Shown: positions 42,608 through 51,502 of the stretch, one piece after another
Layout: each line of letters opens with the position of its first letter
Numbering within the stretch: the stretch's first letter is position 1
From: CAZDXJ01 sp964509475
GTDB taxonomy: Bacteria; Pseudomonadota; Gammaproteobacteria; Methylococcales; Methylomonadaceae
Assembly (NCBI GenBank): GCA_964509475.1
Contig: CAZDXJ010000001.1
Location: forward strand, 1 to 64,000
Reading direction: 5' to 3'
Length of the DNA stretch: 64,000 nt
Notes under the pieces: generated by a model
Seen by the model: only the letters and a program-made list of their open reading frames with translations
Databases searched by the model: none
Told to the model about the DNA's origin: nothing
Made by a program: the position numbers and the translations under genes

Positions 42608-43540
42608 ATGTCAAAAGCCGTGTCGATTACAGTTACAGAACATGATGTGTCAACGTTTCAAGGGTTAATCCTGGCTCTGCAAGAGTATTGGATGCAGCAG
42701 ATGTGTGTTTTGCAACAGCCATTGGATATGGAAGTTGGTGCCGGTACTTTTCATCCAGCAACATTTTTGAGGGCGATTGGTCCTGAGCCATGGCGATCAG
42801 CTTATGTTCAGCCCTCCAGACGGCCAACCGATGGACGGTTCGGCGAAAACCCAAACCGTTTACAGCATTATTACCAATTCCAAGTGGTTTTAAAACCATC
42901 CCCGATCAATATCCAGGAGTTATACCTGGATTCATTACGCTATCTTGGTCTTGATTTGCTCGAGCATGATGTGCGTTTTGTTGAAGATAACTGGGAATCA
43001 CCGACCTTGGGTGCTTGGGGCTTGGGCTGGGAGGTCTGGTTGAATGGTATGGAGGTGACGCAGTTCACTTATTTTCAGCAGGTCGGTGGCTTGGAATGCC
43101 GCCCCGTTACTGGAGAAATAACCTATGGGCTGGAACGCATTGCAATGTACTTGCAAGGTGTTGAAAGTGTTTATGACCTGATTTGGACAAAAAATAAAAC
43201 AACACAAGTGACCTACGGCAATGTTTTTCATCAAAATGAAGTGGAAATGTCTTTATTCAATTTTGAGCATGTCAATGTGGAAAACATGGTTGCTTATTTT
43301 GATGATTTGGAAGAAGAATGTTCAAAATTATTGGAACTGGATTTGCCGCTTCCTGCTTATGAGATGGTTCTTAAAGCATCGCATACATTCAATTTATTGG
43401 ACGCACGCCATGCCATTTCAGTAACGGAACGACAACGATATATTTTAAGAATAAGAAATCTGGCCAAATCGGTAGCGGAAAACTATTATCGGCGGCGGGA
43501 AAAGTTGGGTTTTCCAATGTTACAAAAAGCAGAGGGATGA
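42608..43540 (+). CDS. glyQ: glycine--tRNA ligase alpha subunit
   Basis: 310 aa catalytic subunit of the alpha2beta2 bacterial glycyl-tRNA synthetase. TFQGLILALQEYWMQQMCVL, EVGAGTFHPATFLRAIGPEPW and RRPTDGRFGENPNRLQHYYQ are diagnostic class II motifs. The first in-frame ATG at 42608 is the conserved start. The stop is one base from glyS. Confidence 0.96.
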   Translation: MSKAVSITVTEHDVSTFQGLILALQEYWMQQMCVLQQPLDMEVGAGTFHPATFLRAIGPEPWRSAYVQPSRRPTDGRFGENPNRLQHYYQFQVVLKPSPINIQELYLDSLRYLGLDLLEHDVRFVEDNWESPTLGAWGLGWEVWLNGMEVTQFTYFQQVGGLECRPVTGEITYGLERIAMYLQGVESVYDLIWTKNKTTQVTYGNVFHQNEVEMSLFNFEHVNVENMVAYFDDLEEECSKLLELDLPLPAYEMVLKASHTFNLLDARHAISVTERQRYILRIRNLAKSVAENYYRRREKLGFPMLQKAEG

Positions 43541-43541
43541 G

Positions 43542-45611
43542 ATGAACGATAAACAAAATTTACTCTTTGAGTTGGGTACAGAGGAATTACCTCCGAAATC
43601 GTTATTCGACCTAAGCCAGGCACTATTAAACAATATAAAAAATGAATTAGCGCAAGCCGACTTGCAGTTTGAGGGAGCGAGTGTTTTTGCTACACCGAGA
43701 AGATTAGCTGTCATCGTAAAAAATTTATCTGCAACTCAGGCGGATAAAATTATTGAAAAAAGAGGCCCTGCTCTGCAAGCTGCATTCGACGATGATGGAC
43801 ACCCCAGCAAGGCTGCGTTAGGGTTCGCCAGAAGTTGTGGGGTTACGGTTGAGCAGCTGAATCGCTTAAAGAATGAAAAAGGGGAATGGCTGGCTTTCAG
43901 GCAAAAAAAACAAGGCCAAAAAACAGTTGATTTACTGCCAGGCATTATTGAGCGAAGCATCCACGCATTACCGGTTGCAAAGAGAATGCGCTGGGGCAAT
44001 CAACAAGTGGAGTTCGTAAGGCCGGTGCACTGGGTGGTGTTACTGTTCGGTAAAACTATTGTCAAAACCAAAATACTGGATATAAATGCTGGAAATGAAA
44101 CATACGGACATAGATTCCATGCGCCTCAGGCAATTATACTGGAAAGTGCCGATGAATATGCAGGCAGATTATACCGGGAAGGCCGCGTTATTGCAGACTT
44201 CATGCAAAGAAAAGCGAAAATTCGCGAACTGGTCGAGCGAGCCGCACAGGAGGTTGGCGGAAAGGTTTATATGCAGGATGCATTGCTGGATGAAATTACA
44301 GCGCTGAATGAATGGCCTGTGACCGTTACAGGGAATTTTGATGAACGCTATCTGGAATTACCATCTGAAGTCTTGATGACGACGATGCAAGTCAATCAGA
44401 AATATTTTCCGGTATTTGATAAATCCCAAAAATTATTGCCACACTTTATTACCATCAGCAATATTGAAAGTACGAATCCGGATTCAATCCGGAAGGGTAA
44501 TGAGCGCGTTATCAAGCCGCGGCTTGCCGATGCCGAATTTTTTTGGAATCAGGACAGAAAAATAACATTGCAAGAACGCATAAAAGATCTTGAAGATATT
44601 GTGTTCCAGAATAAGCTGGGCACTATGGCGGATAAAGCGATCAGGGTTAAAAACCTAACGTACCATATTGCCACCAATTTAAAAATAGATCCTGCATTGG
44701 TAAACAGGGCTGCGTTATTGGCAAAAACCGATTTACTGACCGAAATGGTTGGCGAATTTCCAAGTCTTCAGGGTATCATGGGGCGCTATTATGCCTTGGC
44801 CGATGGTGAATCTGAACAAGTTGCATTGGCGTTGGAAGAACAATATTTTCCTAAATATTCAGGTGCCCCACTTCCGGACAGTTTTTGTGGGCAGATTCTC
44901 GCGGTTGCTGAAAAAATAGACACATTGACGGGTATTTTCAGTGTTGGATTAATTCCAACCGGCGACAAAGATCCGTATGCTTTACGACGTTTAGCTTTGG
45001 GAGTTTTGAGGATTCTCATTGAGAAAGAATTAGAACTCGAACTAAATGAATTGGTTCGGTTTGGTCTAAAACAGTTTGATCATTCGTTTGATATTGTCAC
45101 GGTTGAAACACAGCTTATCGATTTTATTTATGAGCGATTGAGGAGTTATTTTCTGGAGAACGGTTATACGGCTGATGAATTTGAGTCTGTTTATGCGCTG
45201 GGAACATTGACGCCTTTGGATTTTAAACAAAGGTTACGCGCAGTAAAATCGTTTAGAGAATTGCCTGATGCGGAAAACTTGAGCAGCGCTAACAAACGAA
45301 TAAGGAATATACTTAAAAAATCAGCAACCAAACCGAGTGAAGACTTTTCATTGCTCGTTACGGAAGAAGAGAAAAATCTGCTGGAAACTGCGATAAGAAC
45401 TGCGCGAGAGATTAAGCCATTATTGGAAGCGAACAATTATCAGGCAGCGTTGAATCATTTGGCGCAATTGCGGGGTGATGTCGATAATTTTTTTGAAAAT
45501 GTCATGGTGATGGTTGATGATATAAATCTGCGTGCAGCTCGTCTCGGGCTTTTACAAATGTTATCCGAGCAATTTTTAAAGATAGCGGATATATCTAAAT
45601 TACAGCCCTAG
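43542..45611 (+). CDS. glyS: glycine--tRNA ligase beta subunit
   Basis: 689 aa tRNA-binding subunit. NLLFELGTEELPPKSLFDLS at the N-terminus, KRMRWGNQQVEFVRPVHWVV and the HD-like domain region TDLLTEMVGEFPSLQGIMG, GLIPTGDKDPYALRR are typical. A C-terminal anticodon-binding (DALR-like) part closes the protein. It is coupled to glyQ and followed after 3 nt by gmhB. Confidence 0.96.
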   Translation: MNDKQNLLFELGTEELPPKSLFDLSQALLNNIKNELAQADLQFEGASVFATPRRLAVIVKNLSATQADKIIEKRGPALQAAFDDDGHPSKAALGFARSCGVTVEQLNRLKNEKGEWLAFRQKKQGQKTVDLLPGIIERSIHALPVAKRMRWGNQQVEFVRPVHWVVLLFGKTIVKTKILDINAGNETYGHRFHAPQAIILESADEYAGRLYREGRVIADFMQRKAKIRELVERAAQEVGGKVYMQDALLDEITALNEWPVTVTGNFDERYLELPSEVLMTTMQVNQKYFPVFDKSQKLLPHFITISNIESTNPDSIRKGNERVIKPRLADAEFFWNQDRKITLQERIKDLEDIVFQNKLGTMADKAIRVKNLTYHIATNLKIDPALVNRAALLAKTDLLTEMVGEFPSLQGIMGRYYALADGESEQVALALEEQYFPKYSGAPLPDSFCGQILAVAEKIDTLTGIFSVGLIPTGDKDPYALRRLALGVLRILIEKELELELNELVRFGLKQFDHSFDIVTVETQLIDFIYERLRSYFLENGYTADEFESVYALGTLTPLDFKQRLRAVKSFRELPDAENLSSANKRIRNILKKSATKPSEDFSLLVTEEEKNLLETAIRTAREIKPLLEANNYQAALNHLAQLRGDVDNFFENVMVMVDDINLRAARLGLLQMLSEQFLKIADISKLQP

Positions 45612-45614
45612 AAT

Positions 45615-46157
45615 ATGGGGAAATCTTTTATATTGCTTGATCGGGATGGTGTCATTAATGAAGATTCTGATGCATTTATAAAATCTCCTCAAGAGTGGCT
45701 GCCAATTCCGGGAAGTATCGAAGCAATCGCTAAATTGTATCAAAATGGTTTTAACATTGTTGTCATCACGAATCAGTCGGGACTGGCCAGAGGGTTGTTT
45801 GATTCTGAGTGTCTGCGGCGGATTCACGACAAAATGCGAATAACAATAGAGGCGGCCGGCGGTAAAATTGAGGCGGTTTATTTTTGCCCACATGCTCCTG
45901 AGGATGGATGTAAATGCCGAAAGCCAAAGCCGGGCTTGTTGAATGAATTTGCAGAACAAAAGCATGTTGAACTTGTTAATATCCCGTTCGTTGGCGATTC
46001 GTTTCGAGACATACAAGCTGCCAGAGCGGTAAGAGCGAGTCCCATTTTGGTCAAGACCGGTAAAGGCGCAAAAACGCTGATTGAGCATCCGAATTTGAAT
46101 ATTCCAGTTTTTGAAAATCTTTATGATGCCACTGAATACATCTTGTCAAAACAGTAA
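45615..46157 (+). CDS. gmhB: D-glycero-beta-D-manno-heptose 1,7-bisphosphate 7-phosphatase
   Basis: 180 aa HAD-family phosphatase of the ADP-heptose pathway for LPS core. LLDRDGVINEDSDAFI (catalytic D-x-D), VVITNQSGLARG and the zinc-binding CPHAPEDGCKCRKPKPGLL, then FVGDSFRDIQAARAV. It overlaps plsC by about 30 nt and sits in the common glyQS-gmhB-plsC order. Works upstream of waaF (14.2 kb). Confidence 0.94.
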   Translation: MGKSFILLDRDGVINEDSDAFIKSPQEWLPIPGSIEAIAKLYQNGFNIVVITNQSGLARGLFDSECLRRIHDKMRITIEAAGGKIEAVYFCPHAPEDGCKCRKPKPGLLNEFAEQKHVELVNIPFVGDSFRDIQAARAVRASPILVKTGKGAKTLIEHPNLNIPVFENLYDATEYILSKQ

Positions 46158-46881
46158 ACTGACATTATACCTTCGTTCAGCACTTTTTCAGTTTTGCCTG
46201 ATTATTTCCACACTGTTTTTTTGCCCAATCATGTTGGCAGCGATAATTTTTCCTGTTTCCATACGCTTTAAAATTGCCAAATTATGGGTTCGGTTTAATT
46301 TGTGGGCGGTTTATTTTTTTTGCGGTTTGAGTTATCAGGTTGAAGGACTGGAAAATATTCCCAAACAGGGTAATGCGATTATTCTGAGCAAGCATCAGTC
46401 AGCCTGGGAAACACTGGCATTGCAACTATTTTTTCCCGATGTGGTCTTTTTGCTCAAAAGGGAATTGCTTTGGCTTCCGTTTTGGGGATGGGCGATGGCA
46501 ACGCTTAAACCCATCGCGATTGACAGGAGTTCCCAAAGGGAAGCCTTGCGCAATTTATTGGAGCAAGGTGCGGCAAGATTAAAGGAAGGTCTATGGATCA
46601 TAATCTTTCCAGAAGGAACGCGGGTTGCTCCCGGCAAGAAAAGAAAATTCAACGCCGGCGGGGTACTTTTGGCGCAGCGCACAGGTTATCCGATTGTACC
46701 GGTAGCGCATAATGCGGGTGAATTCTGGCCACGATACAGTTTTTTAAAATACCCCGGTGTCATCAAGGTAAAAATTGGCCCACCGATTGATGTGGCCGGA
46801 AAAAAGGCTGGAGTATTGAATGACGAGGTTTATAGCTGGATAAGTCACGCAATGTCAGAGATCAGTGTTTTTGAAAGATAA
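46126..46881 (+). CDS. plsC: 1-acyl-sn-glycerol-3-phosphate acyltransferase
   Basis: About 251 aa from the ATG at 46126. An N-terminal membrane segment (ALFQFCLIISTLFFCPIML) precedes the acyltransferase domain: SKHQSAWET (the HxxxxD/E catalytic motif with Glu), PIAIDRSS, IIIFPEGTRVAPG and GYPIVPVAHNAGEFWP. Acylates lysophosphatidic acid in phospholipid synthesis. The start overlaps the end of gmhB; an ATG five codons earlier is also possible. Confidence 0.9.
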   Translation: MPLNTSCQNSKLTLYLRSALFQFCLIISTLFFCPIMLAAIIFPVSIRFKIAKLWVRFNLWAVYFFCGLSYQVEGLENIPKQGNAIILSKHQSAWETLALQLFFPDVVFLLKRELLWLPFWGWAMATLKPIAIDRSSQREALRNLLEQGAARLKEGLWIIIFPEGTRVAPGKKRKFNAGGVLLAQRTGYPIVPVAHNAGEFWPRYSFLKYPGVIKVKIGPPIDVAGKKAGVLNDEVYSWISHAMSEISVFER

Positions 46882-47029
46882 AAAGTAATGTCTCGCTCTC
46901 GTGTTTTGTTGATGCGAAGCATTGAGTTACAGTCTGCGTGGGTGTGAATGTGAAACATGAATCGCCCGGCACCGTGTTTTTTTAGGTATCGCGTTATGAA
47001 AACCTTTGCCGCAAACAGGGTGCCAGACC

Positions 47030-47222
47030 CTACAGGCAGGCCTGATCAAGCGCAGCGGATCAGCTTTGAGCGCGGCCTTTTTGGAGCCACGAAAAGCACG
47101 AACATCACGAAAGTTTTTCTGTTCAGCGTCTTCACCGGAGGAAGTGTACTTATTATCTTTTGTGTTTTTCGTGGTTAATTCATTGATATTCAAAATTCGC
47201 AACCTGTCTGCCGGCAGGCAGG
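47030..47222 (-). repeat. composite dispersed repeat, inverted copy
   Basis: The reverse complement of 47088-47178 matches 4658-4746 (AACCACGAAAAACACAAAAG...AAACTTTCGTGATGTTCGTG). The palindrome CCTGTCTGCCGGCAGGCAGG lies at 47203-47222, and a degenerate piece of the 80-nt unit (AAGCGCAGCGGATCAGC) at 47048-47064. The whole gap 46882-47329 holds these elements and no supported gene. Confidence 0.7.
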
Positions 47223-47329
47223 TGTGGCCGCGTGCAATATGCCTTTATTAATGGTAATAATTCTTGCGTGGATGAGAAGCGGTCTGGCATTGTGCAAATA
47301 ATATTTTTTGGAGTTTTACGGTATTTCAT

Positions 47330-47734
47330 ATGAGAAGATTAGTAATTGTATTTTTTATATTGTTGTTAACGGCTTGTGGCGAAGAAAAAAAACAGTACGA
47401 ACAGGCGGTGTTGGCTCAAATGCAAGATGATCAGGATATAAAAGACTATAATATCGATCCGGAAACGATGACGGAATGTGTCGTTGACCTGACATCAAAA
47501 AAAATGCCGGGAATTGTATCGATTGATCCACGGCGAGAACCTTATTATATCGCTTACAGTAAATTGATTTCGGTCAAAACCAGTAAAGACCCAAGAAAAA
47601 CCTTACAAGAGATTCATGAAGCATTTGGTTCTACAGCTGAAGTACGAAAAGCTCTGAACAATTATTCTTCGGGTGTTATGGAATGTATAACAGCCTTGGT
47701 TTCCAAATCCGAAAAAGAACAAAGTGAACTTTGA
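47330..47734 (+). CDS. small lipoprotein of unknown function
   Basis: 134 aa. The signal peptide and lipobox are in RLVIVFFILLLTACGEEKK, with Cys 16 as the lipidated residue. The mature part is a charged, helix-rich domain containing TECVVDLTSKKMPG and SSGVMECITALVSK, whose two cysteines could pair. No family is recognised. It lies alone between two repeat-rich stretches; the ATG is preceded by a weak ribosome binding site. Confidence 0.65.
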   Translation: MRRLVIVFFILLLTACGEEKKQYEQAVLAQMQDDQDIKDYNIDPETMTECVVDLTSKKMPGIVSIDPRREPYYIAYSKLISVKTSKDPRKTLQEIHEAFGSTAEVRKALNNYSSGVMECITALVSKSEKEQSEL

Positions 47735-47829
47735 CTTTTAGAATCAATCAACTATAAGCCCGGTACGTTCAAACAGCTCGTCTATTATGGGTTATGATAT
47801 TGATTTTCAATACAAAGAATACAGCTCTT

Positions 47830-47945
47830 AATTCATTGATATGCAAAATCCGCAAACCTGTCTGCCGGCAGGCAAGCGTTTCGTTCCGAAGGTTGCTCCA
47901 TTTTCGCATTCGTAACTGTGCAGGGTAACAATCGTTCACGGGATT
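47830..47945 (+). repeat. dispersed repeat copy
   Basis: AATTCATTGATATGCAAAAT, the palindrome CCTGTCTGCCGGCAGGCAAG (47858-47877), then CCGAAGGTTGCTCCATTTTC and ATTCGTAACTGTGCAGGGTA. It is similar in order and text to 4794-4870. The preceding piece ATTCATTGATAT also occurs before the palindrome at 47203. Confidence 0.65.
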
Positions 47946-47979
47946 AGCCAATTGATTCATCTGTGGTTCAGCTCTGTAG

Positions 47980-48026
47980 GTGCGGATTTATCCAGCCCTT
48001 CATTGAAGAGCTGGATAAATCCGCAC
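47980..48026. repeat. 17-bp inverted repeat (large hairpin)
   Basis: Arms GTGCGGATTTATCCAGC and GCTGGATAAATCCGCAC are perfectly complementary around a 13-nt loop. The outer part matches the short palindromes at 1986-2003 and 5089-5104, so it looks like two repeat units joined head to head. Confidence 0.75.
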
Positions 48027-48072
48027 AGTACGACAAGCCGCACCGGCACCCAAATCATTTAATGGCAGTGGC

Positions 48073-48128
48073 TCCGATGGCCGGTTCATTTTCCGCATCC
48101 GTGACCGCGCAGAGTATACATAGGATAT
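48073..48128 (+). repeat. dispersed repeat, right part only
   Basis: CCGATGGCCGGTTCATTTTC, CGCATCCGTGACCGCGCAGA and GTATACATAGGATA correspond to the right-hand part of the repeat family without the CTGCC/GGCAG palindrome. The gap 47735-48405 holds this, two other repeats and no supported gene. Confidence 0.55.
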
Positions 48129-48323
48129 AATCACAGGTTGCACCGCTTTTCTCAGGCTCTACACCAAAAATACTCATGAATCAAGTTCATGCTGTAAAAA
48201 TACAAAAATTATGTGGGTTTTAGCAAGTAAGTTCACATTTTTTAGGTTGTTTTATCCGCTCAGACTGCTAGAATGAAAGCTAAAGATTCTTTTAGCGATT
48301 TGAATTGTTTTTTTGAAGGATAG

Positions 48324-48347
48324 AGGCGGCACAGCAACCGCCTTTTG
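48324..48347 (+). terminator. weak terminator-like hairpin upstream of pilin operon
   Basis: AGGCGG and CCGCCT enclose CACAGCAA and are followed by TTTTGG. The stem is short. It may end transcription coming from the left before the pilin operon. Confidence 0.35.
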
Positions 48348-48376
48348 GCAAATTATAGATTTTTTCAGTAATTTTA

Positions 48377-48397
48377 GTCTCTTATAAAAAGAGAGAC
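48377..48397 (+). promoter_or_regulatory. hairpin over the ribosome binding site of the pilE-like gene
   Basis: AGTCTCT and AGAGACT pair around TATAAAAAG. The right arm holds the purine-rich stretch GAGAGA that would serve as the ribosome binding site for the ATG at 48406. It could make translation dependent on structure, but this is inference. Confidence 0.4.
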
Positions 48398-48405
48398 TGG
48401 ATTCA

Positions 48406-48846
48406 ATGGACAGGTCAGTTGAAAAGACAGGTGGGGCATTGAATAATACATTCCGTGGGTTTACTCTGGTCGAGTTGCTTATTGTGGTAGCTATTGTAGG
48501 CATTATCACTTCCATCGGCTATCCTGCCTATCAGGAATTTCTGATGAAAGGGCGGCGTTCGGATGCTAAAATTGCCCTGACCCAGGGCGCGGCACTCCAG
48601 GAAAAAGATTTTTATGAACACGGCGCTTATGAAAGTAATGCAAATTTGCTTTGGCCGCCTAATGGCAAGTCTGCACAAGGCTATTATACCATGAGTATCA
48701 GTTTGTCGGGAGGAGGGGGCAGCACCCCGCATTTTACCTTGACAGCTACAGCGACCGGCACCCAAATCAAAGACAGTTCGTGTCAAAGTTTTTCACTGGA
48801 CGATTTGGGTAACAAAACTTCCAGTCCGGGCAGTGATTGCTGGTGA
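48406..48846 (+). CDS. pilE: type IV pilin-like protein (PilE family)
   Basis: 146 aa. The prepilin leader ends in RG, followed by FTLVELLIVVAIVGIITSIG with Glu at mature position 5, the type III signal cut by PilD. The globular part has YPAYQEFLMKGRRSDAKIAL, typical of PilE-like minor pilins, and ends with a C-terminal cysteine pair (SSCQSF and SDCW). First gene of a minor-pilin operon; it overlaps the next frame slightly. Confidence 0.88.
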   Translation: MDRSVEKTGGALNNTFRGFTLVELLIVVAIVGIITSIGYPAYQEFLMKGRRSDAKIALTQGAALQEKDFYEHGAYESNANLLWPPNGKSAQGYYTMSISLSGGGGSTPHFTLTATATGTQIKDSSCQSFSLDDLGNKTSSPGSDCW

Positions 48847-48851
48847 TAGCC

Positions 48852-49409
48852 ATGATGCGTGGATTTACCCTGCCGGAATTGCTGATTACCGTAACCCTTG
48901 TTGCAATTACTCTGGCAATTGGGCTTCCATCCATGAAAAGCGCGATTCAAAATACACGCCGCGCCACCCATGTCAATGCACTGGTGACGGATGTCAAACA
49001 GACACGCAATGAGGCCATTGCACGCGGTGAATTTGTGGTAATCTGCCGCCGTAATGCGGCCGGAACTGCTTGTGGCGGCAACGGCGGTCATTGGGAAGAT
49101 GGCTGGATTATCTTTGTCGATCAGAATCGGGACGGTGTTTTTAACGATAACGGCAGTGCGCCGGTGTGCGAACTGAATGCTGAAAACCGGCTTAAAGAAG
49201 ATTGCCTGCTGAAACGGCGTGAGCCGCTGGAAAGCGGCACCTTGCGTTATCCGCATAAGGCGATCGTGTTTGACACACGCGGTTTCGCTGCAGGCTATAA
49301 CGGTACGTTTACTTTTTGCGATGTGCGCGGCAATACCCAGGCGCGTTACCGGACATTACAAAACTCTGGGCGGCTGGCGATAGCGGCATCGGGGGCGGCG
49401 TGTCCGTGA
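48852..49409 (+). CDS. fimT: minor pilin, FimT/FimU (GspH) type
   Basis: About 185 aa. The prepilin site is MMRG-FTLPELLITVTLVAI, with Glu at mature position 5. The GspH-like domain contains ALVTDVKQTRNEAIARGEFV and several cysteines (VICRRNAAGTACG, VCELN, DCLLK, FCDVRG). Family members prime the pilus assembly with PilVWX. The exact start among the clustered codons at 48837-48855 is uncertain; the ATG at 48852 gives the shortest leader. Confidence 0.86.
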   Translation: MMRGFTLPELLITVTLVAITLAIGLPSMKSAIQNTRRATHVNALVTDVKQTRNEAIARGEFVVICRRNAAGTACGGNGGHWEDGWIIFVDQNRDGVFNDNGSAPVCELNAENRLKEDCLLKRREPLESGTLRYPHKAIVFDTRGFAAGYNGTFTFCDVRGNTQARYRTLQNSGRLAIAASGAACP

Positions 49410-49421
49410 TCGGGAGGCGGT

Positions 49422-49925
49422 ATGAATAAACAAGCCGGTTTCACATTGATCGAGGTTTTGATTTCAGCGGTTTTGCTGGCCGTTGGTTTATTGGGCGTGG
49501 CGGCTTTGCAAACCACTGCGACGAAATTGACCTATGAAGCCAATTTGCGTGCCAAGGCGGTCTTGCTGGCTTATGATATGGTGGATCGGATGCGTGCCAA
49601 TATGGATTATAGCAATATCACGTCATCGGGGGTGCAATTTTATCCGTTTTACAATGGCATCGACACAACGCAGAATTACACCAATCAAAACTGCTCCCAG
49701 GATGACGGTACCCCCAGCGCAACAGGCTGCACCCAGCAACAGATGGCGCAATACGATGCCTGGCGCTGGGCCCAGGATATCCAGGCGGCCTTGCCGGATG
49801 GCGTTGGCACGGTGAAGCAACAGATTAATCTTGCCGGAAACCCGTTTTATACCATAAAAATTACTTGGGATGATTTGGGTACTGCAACCGATGTGGACAC
49901 TGTAACCTTGACGATTCAGCCATGA
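49422..49925 (+). CDS. pilV: type IV pilus minor pilin PilV
   Basis: 167 aa. Prepilin site KQAG-FTLIEVLISAVLLAVGLLG, followed by AALQTTATKLTYEANLRAKA and AYDMVDRMRANMD, the PilV pattern. The C-terminus is beta-rich (YTIKITWDDLGTATDVDTVT). The ribosome binding site GGGAGGCGGT is good. The stop overlaps the pilW start (ATGA). Confidence 0.9.
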   Translation: MNKQAGFTLIEVLISAVLLAVGLLGVAALQTTATKLTYEANLRAKAVLLAYDMVDRMRANMDYSNITSSGVQFYPFYNGIDTTQNYTNQNCSQDDGTPSATGCTQQQMAQYDAWRWAQDIQAALPDGVGTVKQQINLAGNPFYTIKITWDDLGTATDVDTVTLTIQP

Positions 49926-50827
49926 ACAAGCAAACCGGCTACACCTTGATTGAACTGTTGATCGGATTGTTGCTTGGCGTCTTTTTGATGGCCGGCGCAA
50001 TCGGTATTATGAACAATCTGGCACGCAGTTATGCCTTGCGTGATAGTATGTCGCGGATGCAGGAAGATGCCCGTTACGCCATCGAGGTGTTATCGCGTGA
50101 ACTGCGTCATGCCGGTTTTATGGCGTTTCCCAGAACGGATACGCAAGATGGAGTTTTTGCTTCGCAAACAGCAACTCTGGGCGGTTTGAACATGACTGTA
50201 CCGGTCGGCGCCATGATTTACGGCGGTGGCGGTTTGCCGGACTGGTTGGTCGTGCGCTATCAGGCCAGTGAGGATAAGGATTTGGAGGAAAGCTTGTGTT
50301 TTGGCGGCTCTACAGCCGCTTCCTCACTGTCGCCGCTTATTGGCGATTATCTGGCTCCGAAGGTCAACGCCGTTGTCACCGAACGCTTTTATGTGGAGGG
50401 CAATGCCTTGAAATGCGACAGCCGCCTGGATTATTATGATCCGGCGACCGGAACTTCGCATTTCCAGGAAAAAAATGCCAACACCCTGATTGAAAATGTT
50501 GAAACCCTGCGTGTTTTGTATGGCGTCAATACCGATACAACGACACCGGAAAGCTATCTGCCCAATAAATATGTGGATGCGGCGGTTGTGGCGGCGGCAA
50601 CGACAGCTTCACCCGCCGTTGGGGATGGCGGCTGGAAGGATGTGCGCAGTGTGCGCATCAGTTTGCTTTTGCGCTCCAACAGCGATAGTTTTTCCGATGC
50701 CGTTACCACTTCGGTTGCTATCAACGGTGGCAAGGTGGTCAACATTGCCAATACTGATCAAAAGCGTTTATACCGGGAATTTACGACTACAGTAATGTTG
50801 CGGAATGCGGCTTTAAACGGTTCGTGA
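49922..50827 (+). CDS. pilW: type IV pilus minor pilin PilW
   Basis: 301 aa. Prepilin site KQTG-YTLIELLIGLLLGVFLMAG with Glu 5, then RMQEDARYAIEVLSRELRHA and FMAFPRTDT, typical of PilW. The central part has SCLFGG-type Cys (ESLCFGG, LKCDSRLDYY), and NANTLIENVETLRVLYGV is a conserved PilW stretch. It ends 12 nt before pilX. Confidence 0.9.
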   Translation: MNKQTGYTLIELLIGLLLGVFLMAGAIGIMNNLARSYALRDSMSRMQEDARYAIEVLSRELRHAGFMAFPRTDTQDGVFASQTATLGGLNMTVPVGAMIYGGGGLPDWLVVRYQASEDKDLEESLCFGGSTAASSLSPLIGDYLAPKVNAVVTERFYVEGNALKCDSRLDYYDPATGTSHFQEKNANTLIENVETLRVLYGVNTDTTTPESYLPNKYVDAAVVAAATTASPAVGDGGWKDVRSVRISLLLRSNSDSFSDAVTTSVAINGGKVVNIANTDQKRLYREFTTTVMLRNAALNGS

Positions 50828-50839
50828 ACAGGAGGCGAT

Positions 50840-51403
50840 ATGGCTGACAATGAACGGGGTGCGGTCTTGATTTTAACGCTGGTGATTTTGTTGATGATGA
50901 CGGCCTATGGGGTCGTGAGTACCCGCGATGCCAAGACCCAGTTGCAGATTGCCGGCAACACCCAGACCTATACCCAGGCCTTGGGCGGCGCCGAAGGTGT
51001 CTTGAGCAAGACGGAACAGACCGTTCGTTGTTTGTTGACTCCGCCAGGCAATGGCACGGTCCCGCCAACCATTGTGAATGCAGCGCCCAGTTTTGTACCC
51101 AGTCCGCTCGATACATCCCAACAAAATCTGCTTGCCACGGTGTATCCGGGTCAGTCTTGTGTTGACGGCGCCTTCGGCGGCGGCACTTTATTAAGTGCAT
51201 CGGATTTAGGCCAATACGCCATTACGGTGGATCTGCTTAAAGAAACAAAAACACCTTGTGGCAGCAATAATAAAAATCCGCCTGATCCCAATCTGTTGCT
51301 GCGCATTGATATATTGAGCATTACGGTGGGTGACAGCAACAATGGACGGGGGCAGCGCAAGGTGGGCAGCAAGTATGCAGTGGTGGCGGATGAAAATTGT
51401 TAA
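50840..51403 (+). CDS. pilX: type IV pilus minor pilin PilX
   Basis: 187 aa. The N-terminus NERGAVLILTLVILLMMTAYGVVST is the PilX/PilX_N pattern: it lacks the usual Glu 5 and the leader is short. QLQIAGNTQTYTQALGGAEG follows. Later cysteines (TVRCLL, GQSCVDG, TPCGSN, DENC) could form disulfides. In most genomes pilY1 follows directly; here the next gene encodes a different secreted protein. Confidence 0.86.
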   Translation: MADNERGAVLILTLVILLMMTAYGVVSTRDAKTQLQIAGNTQTYTQALGGAEGVLSKTEQTVRCLLTPPGNGTVPPTIVNAAPSFVPSPLDTSQQNLLATVYPGQSCVDGAFGGGTLLSASDLGQYAITVDLLKETKTPCGSNNKNPPDPNLLLRIDILSITVGDSNNGRGQRKVGSKYAVVADENC

Positions 51404-51462
51404 TCATTTGACAATTTTAAAAAAGTGTTAAGAAAATAGGGGTATTTTTTAATTGAACGCGC

Positions 51463-51468
51463 TATAAT
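51463..51468 (+). promoter_or_regulatory. -10 element before the CH-x-G/Ser-Gly protein gene
   Basis: TATAAT in CGCTATAATCGG, 35 nt before the ATG at 51503. The -35 region is not clear; a TTGACA at 51408-51413 is too distant to pair with it. The gene may thus have its own promoter as well as readthrough from pilX. Confidence 0.4.
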
Positions 51469-51502
51469 CGGAATGGGTTTTTTATTTTTCAGGGGGTATA
51501 TT

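Noticed and set aside
48252..48515. Minus-strand frame overlapping the start of the pilE-like gene
   Set aside because: It is antisense to the prepilin signal sequence and has no motif or ribosome binding site.
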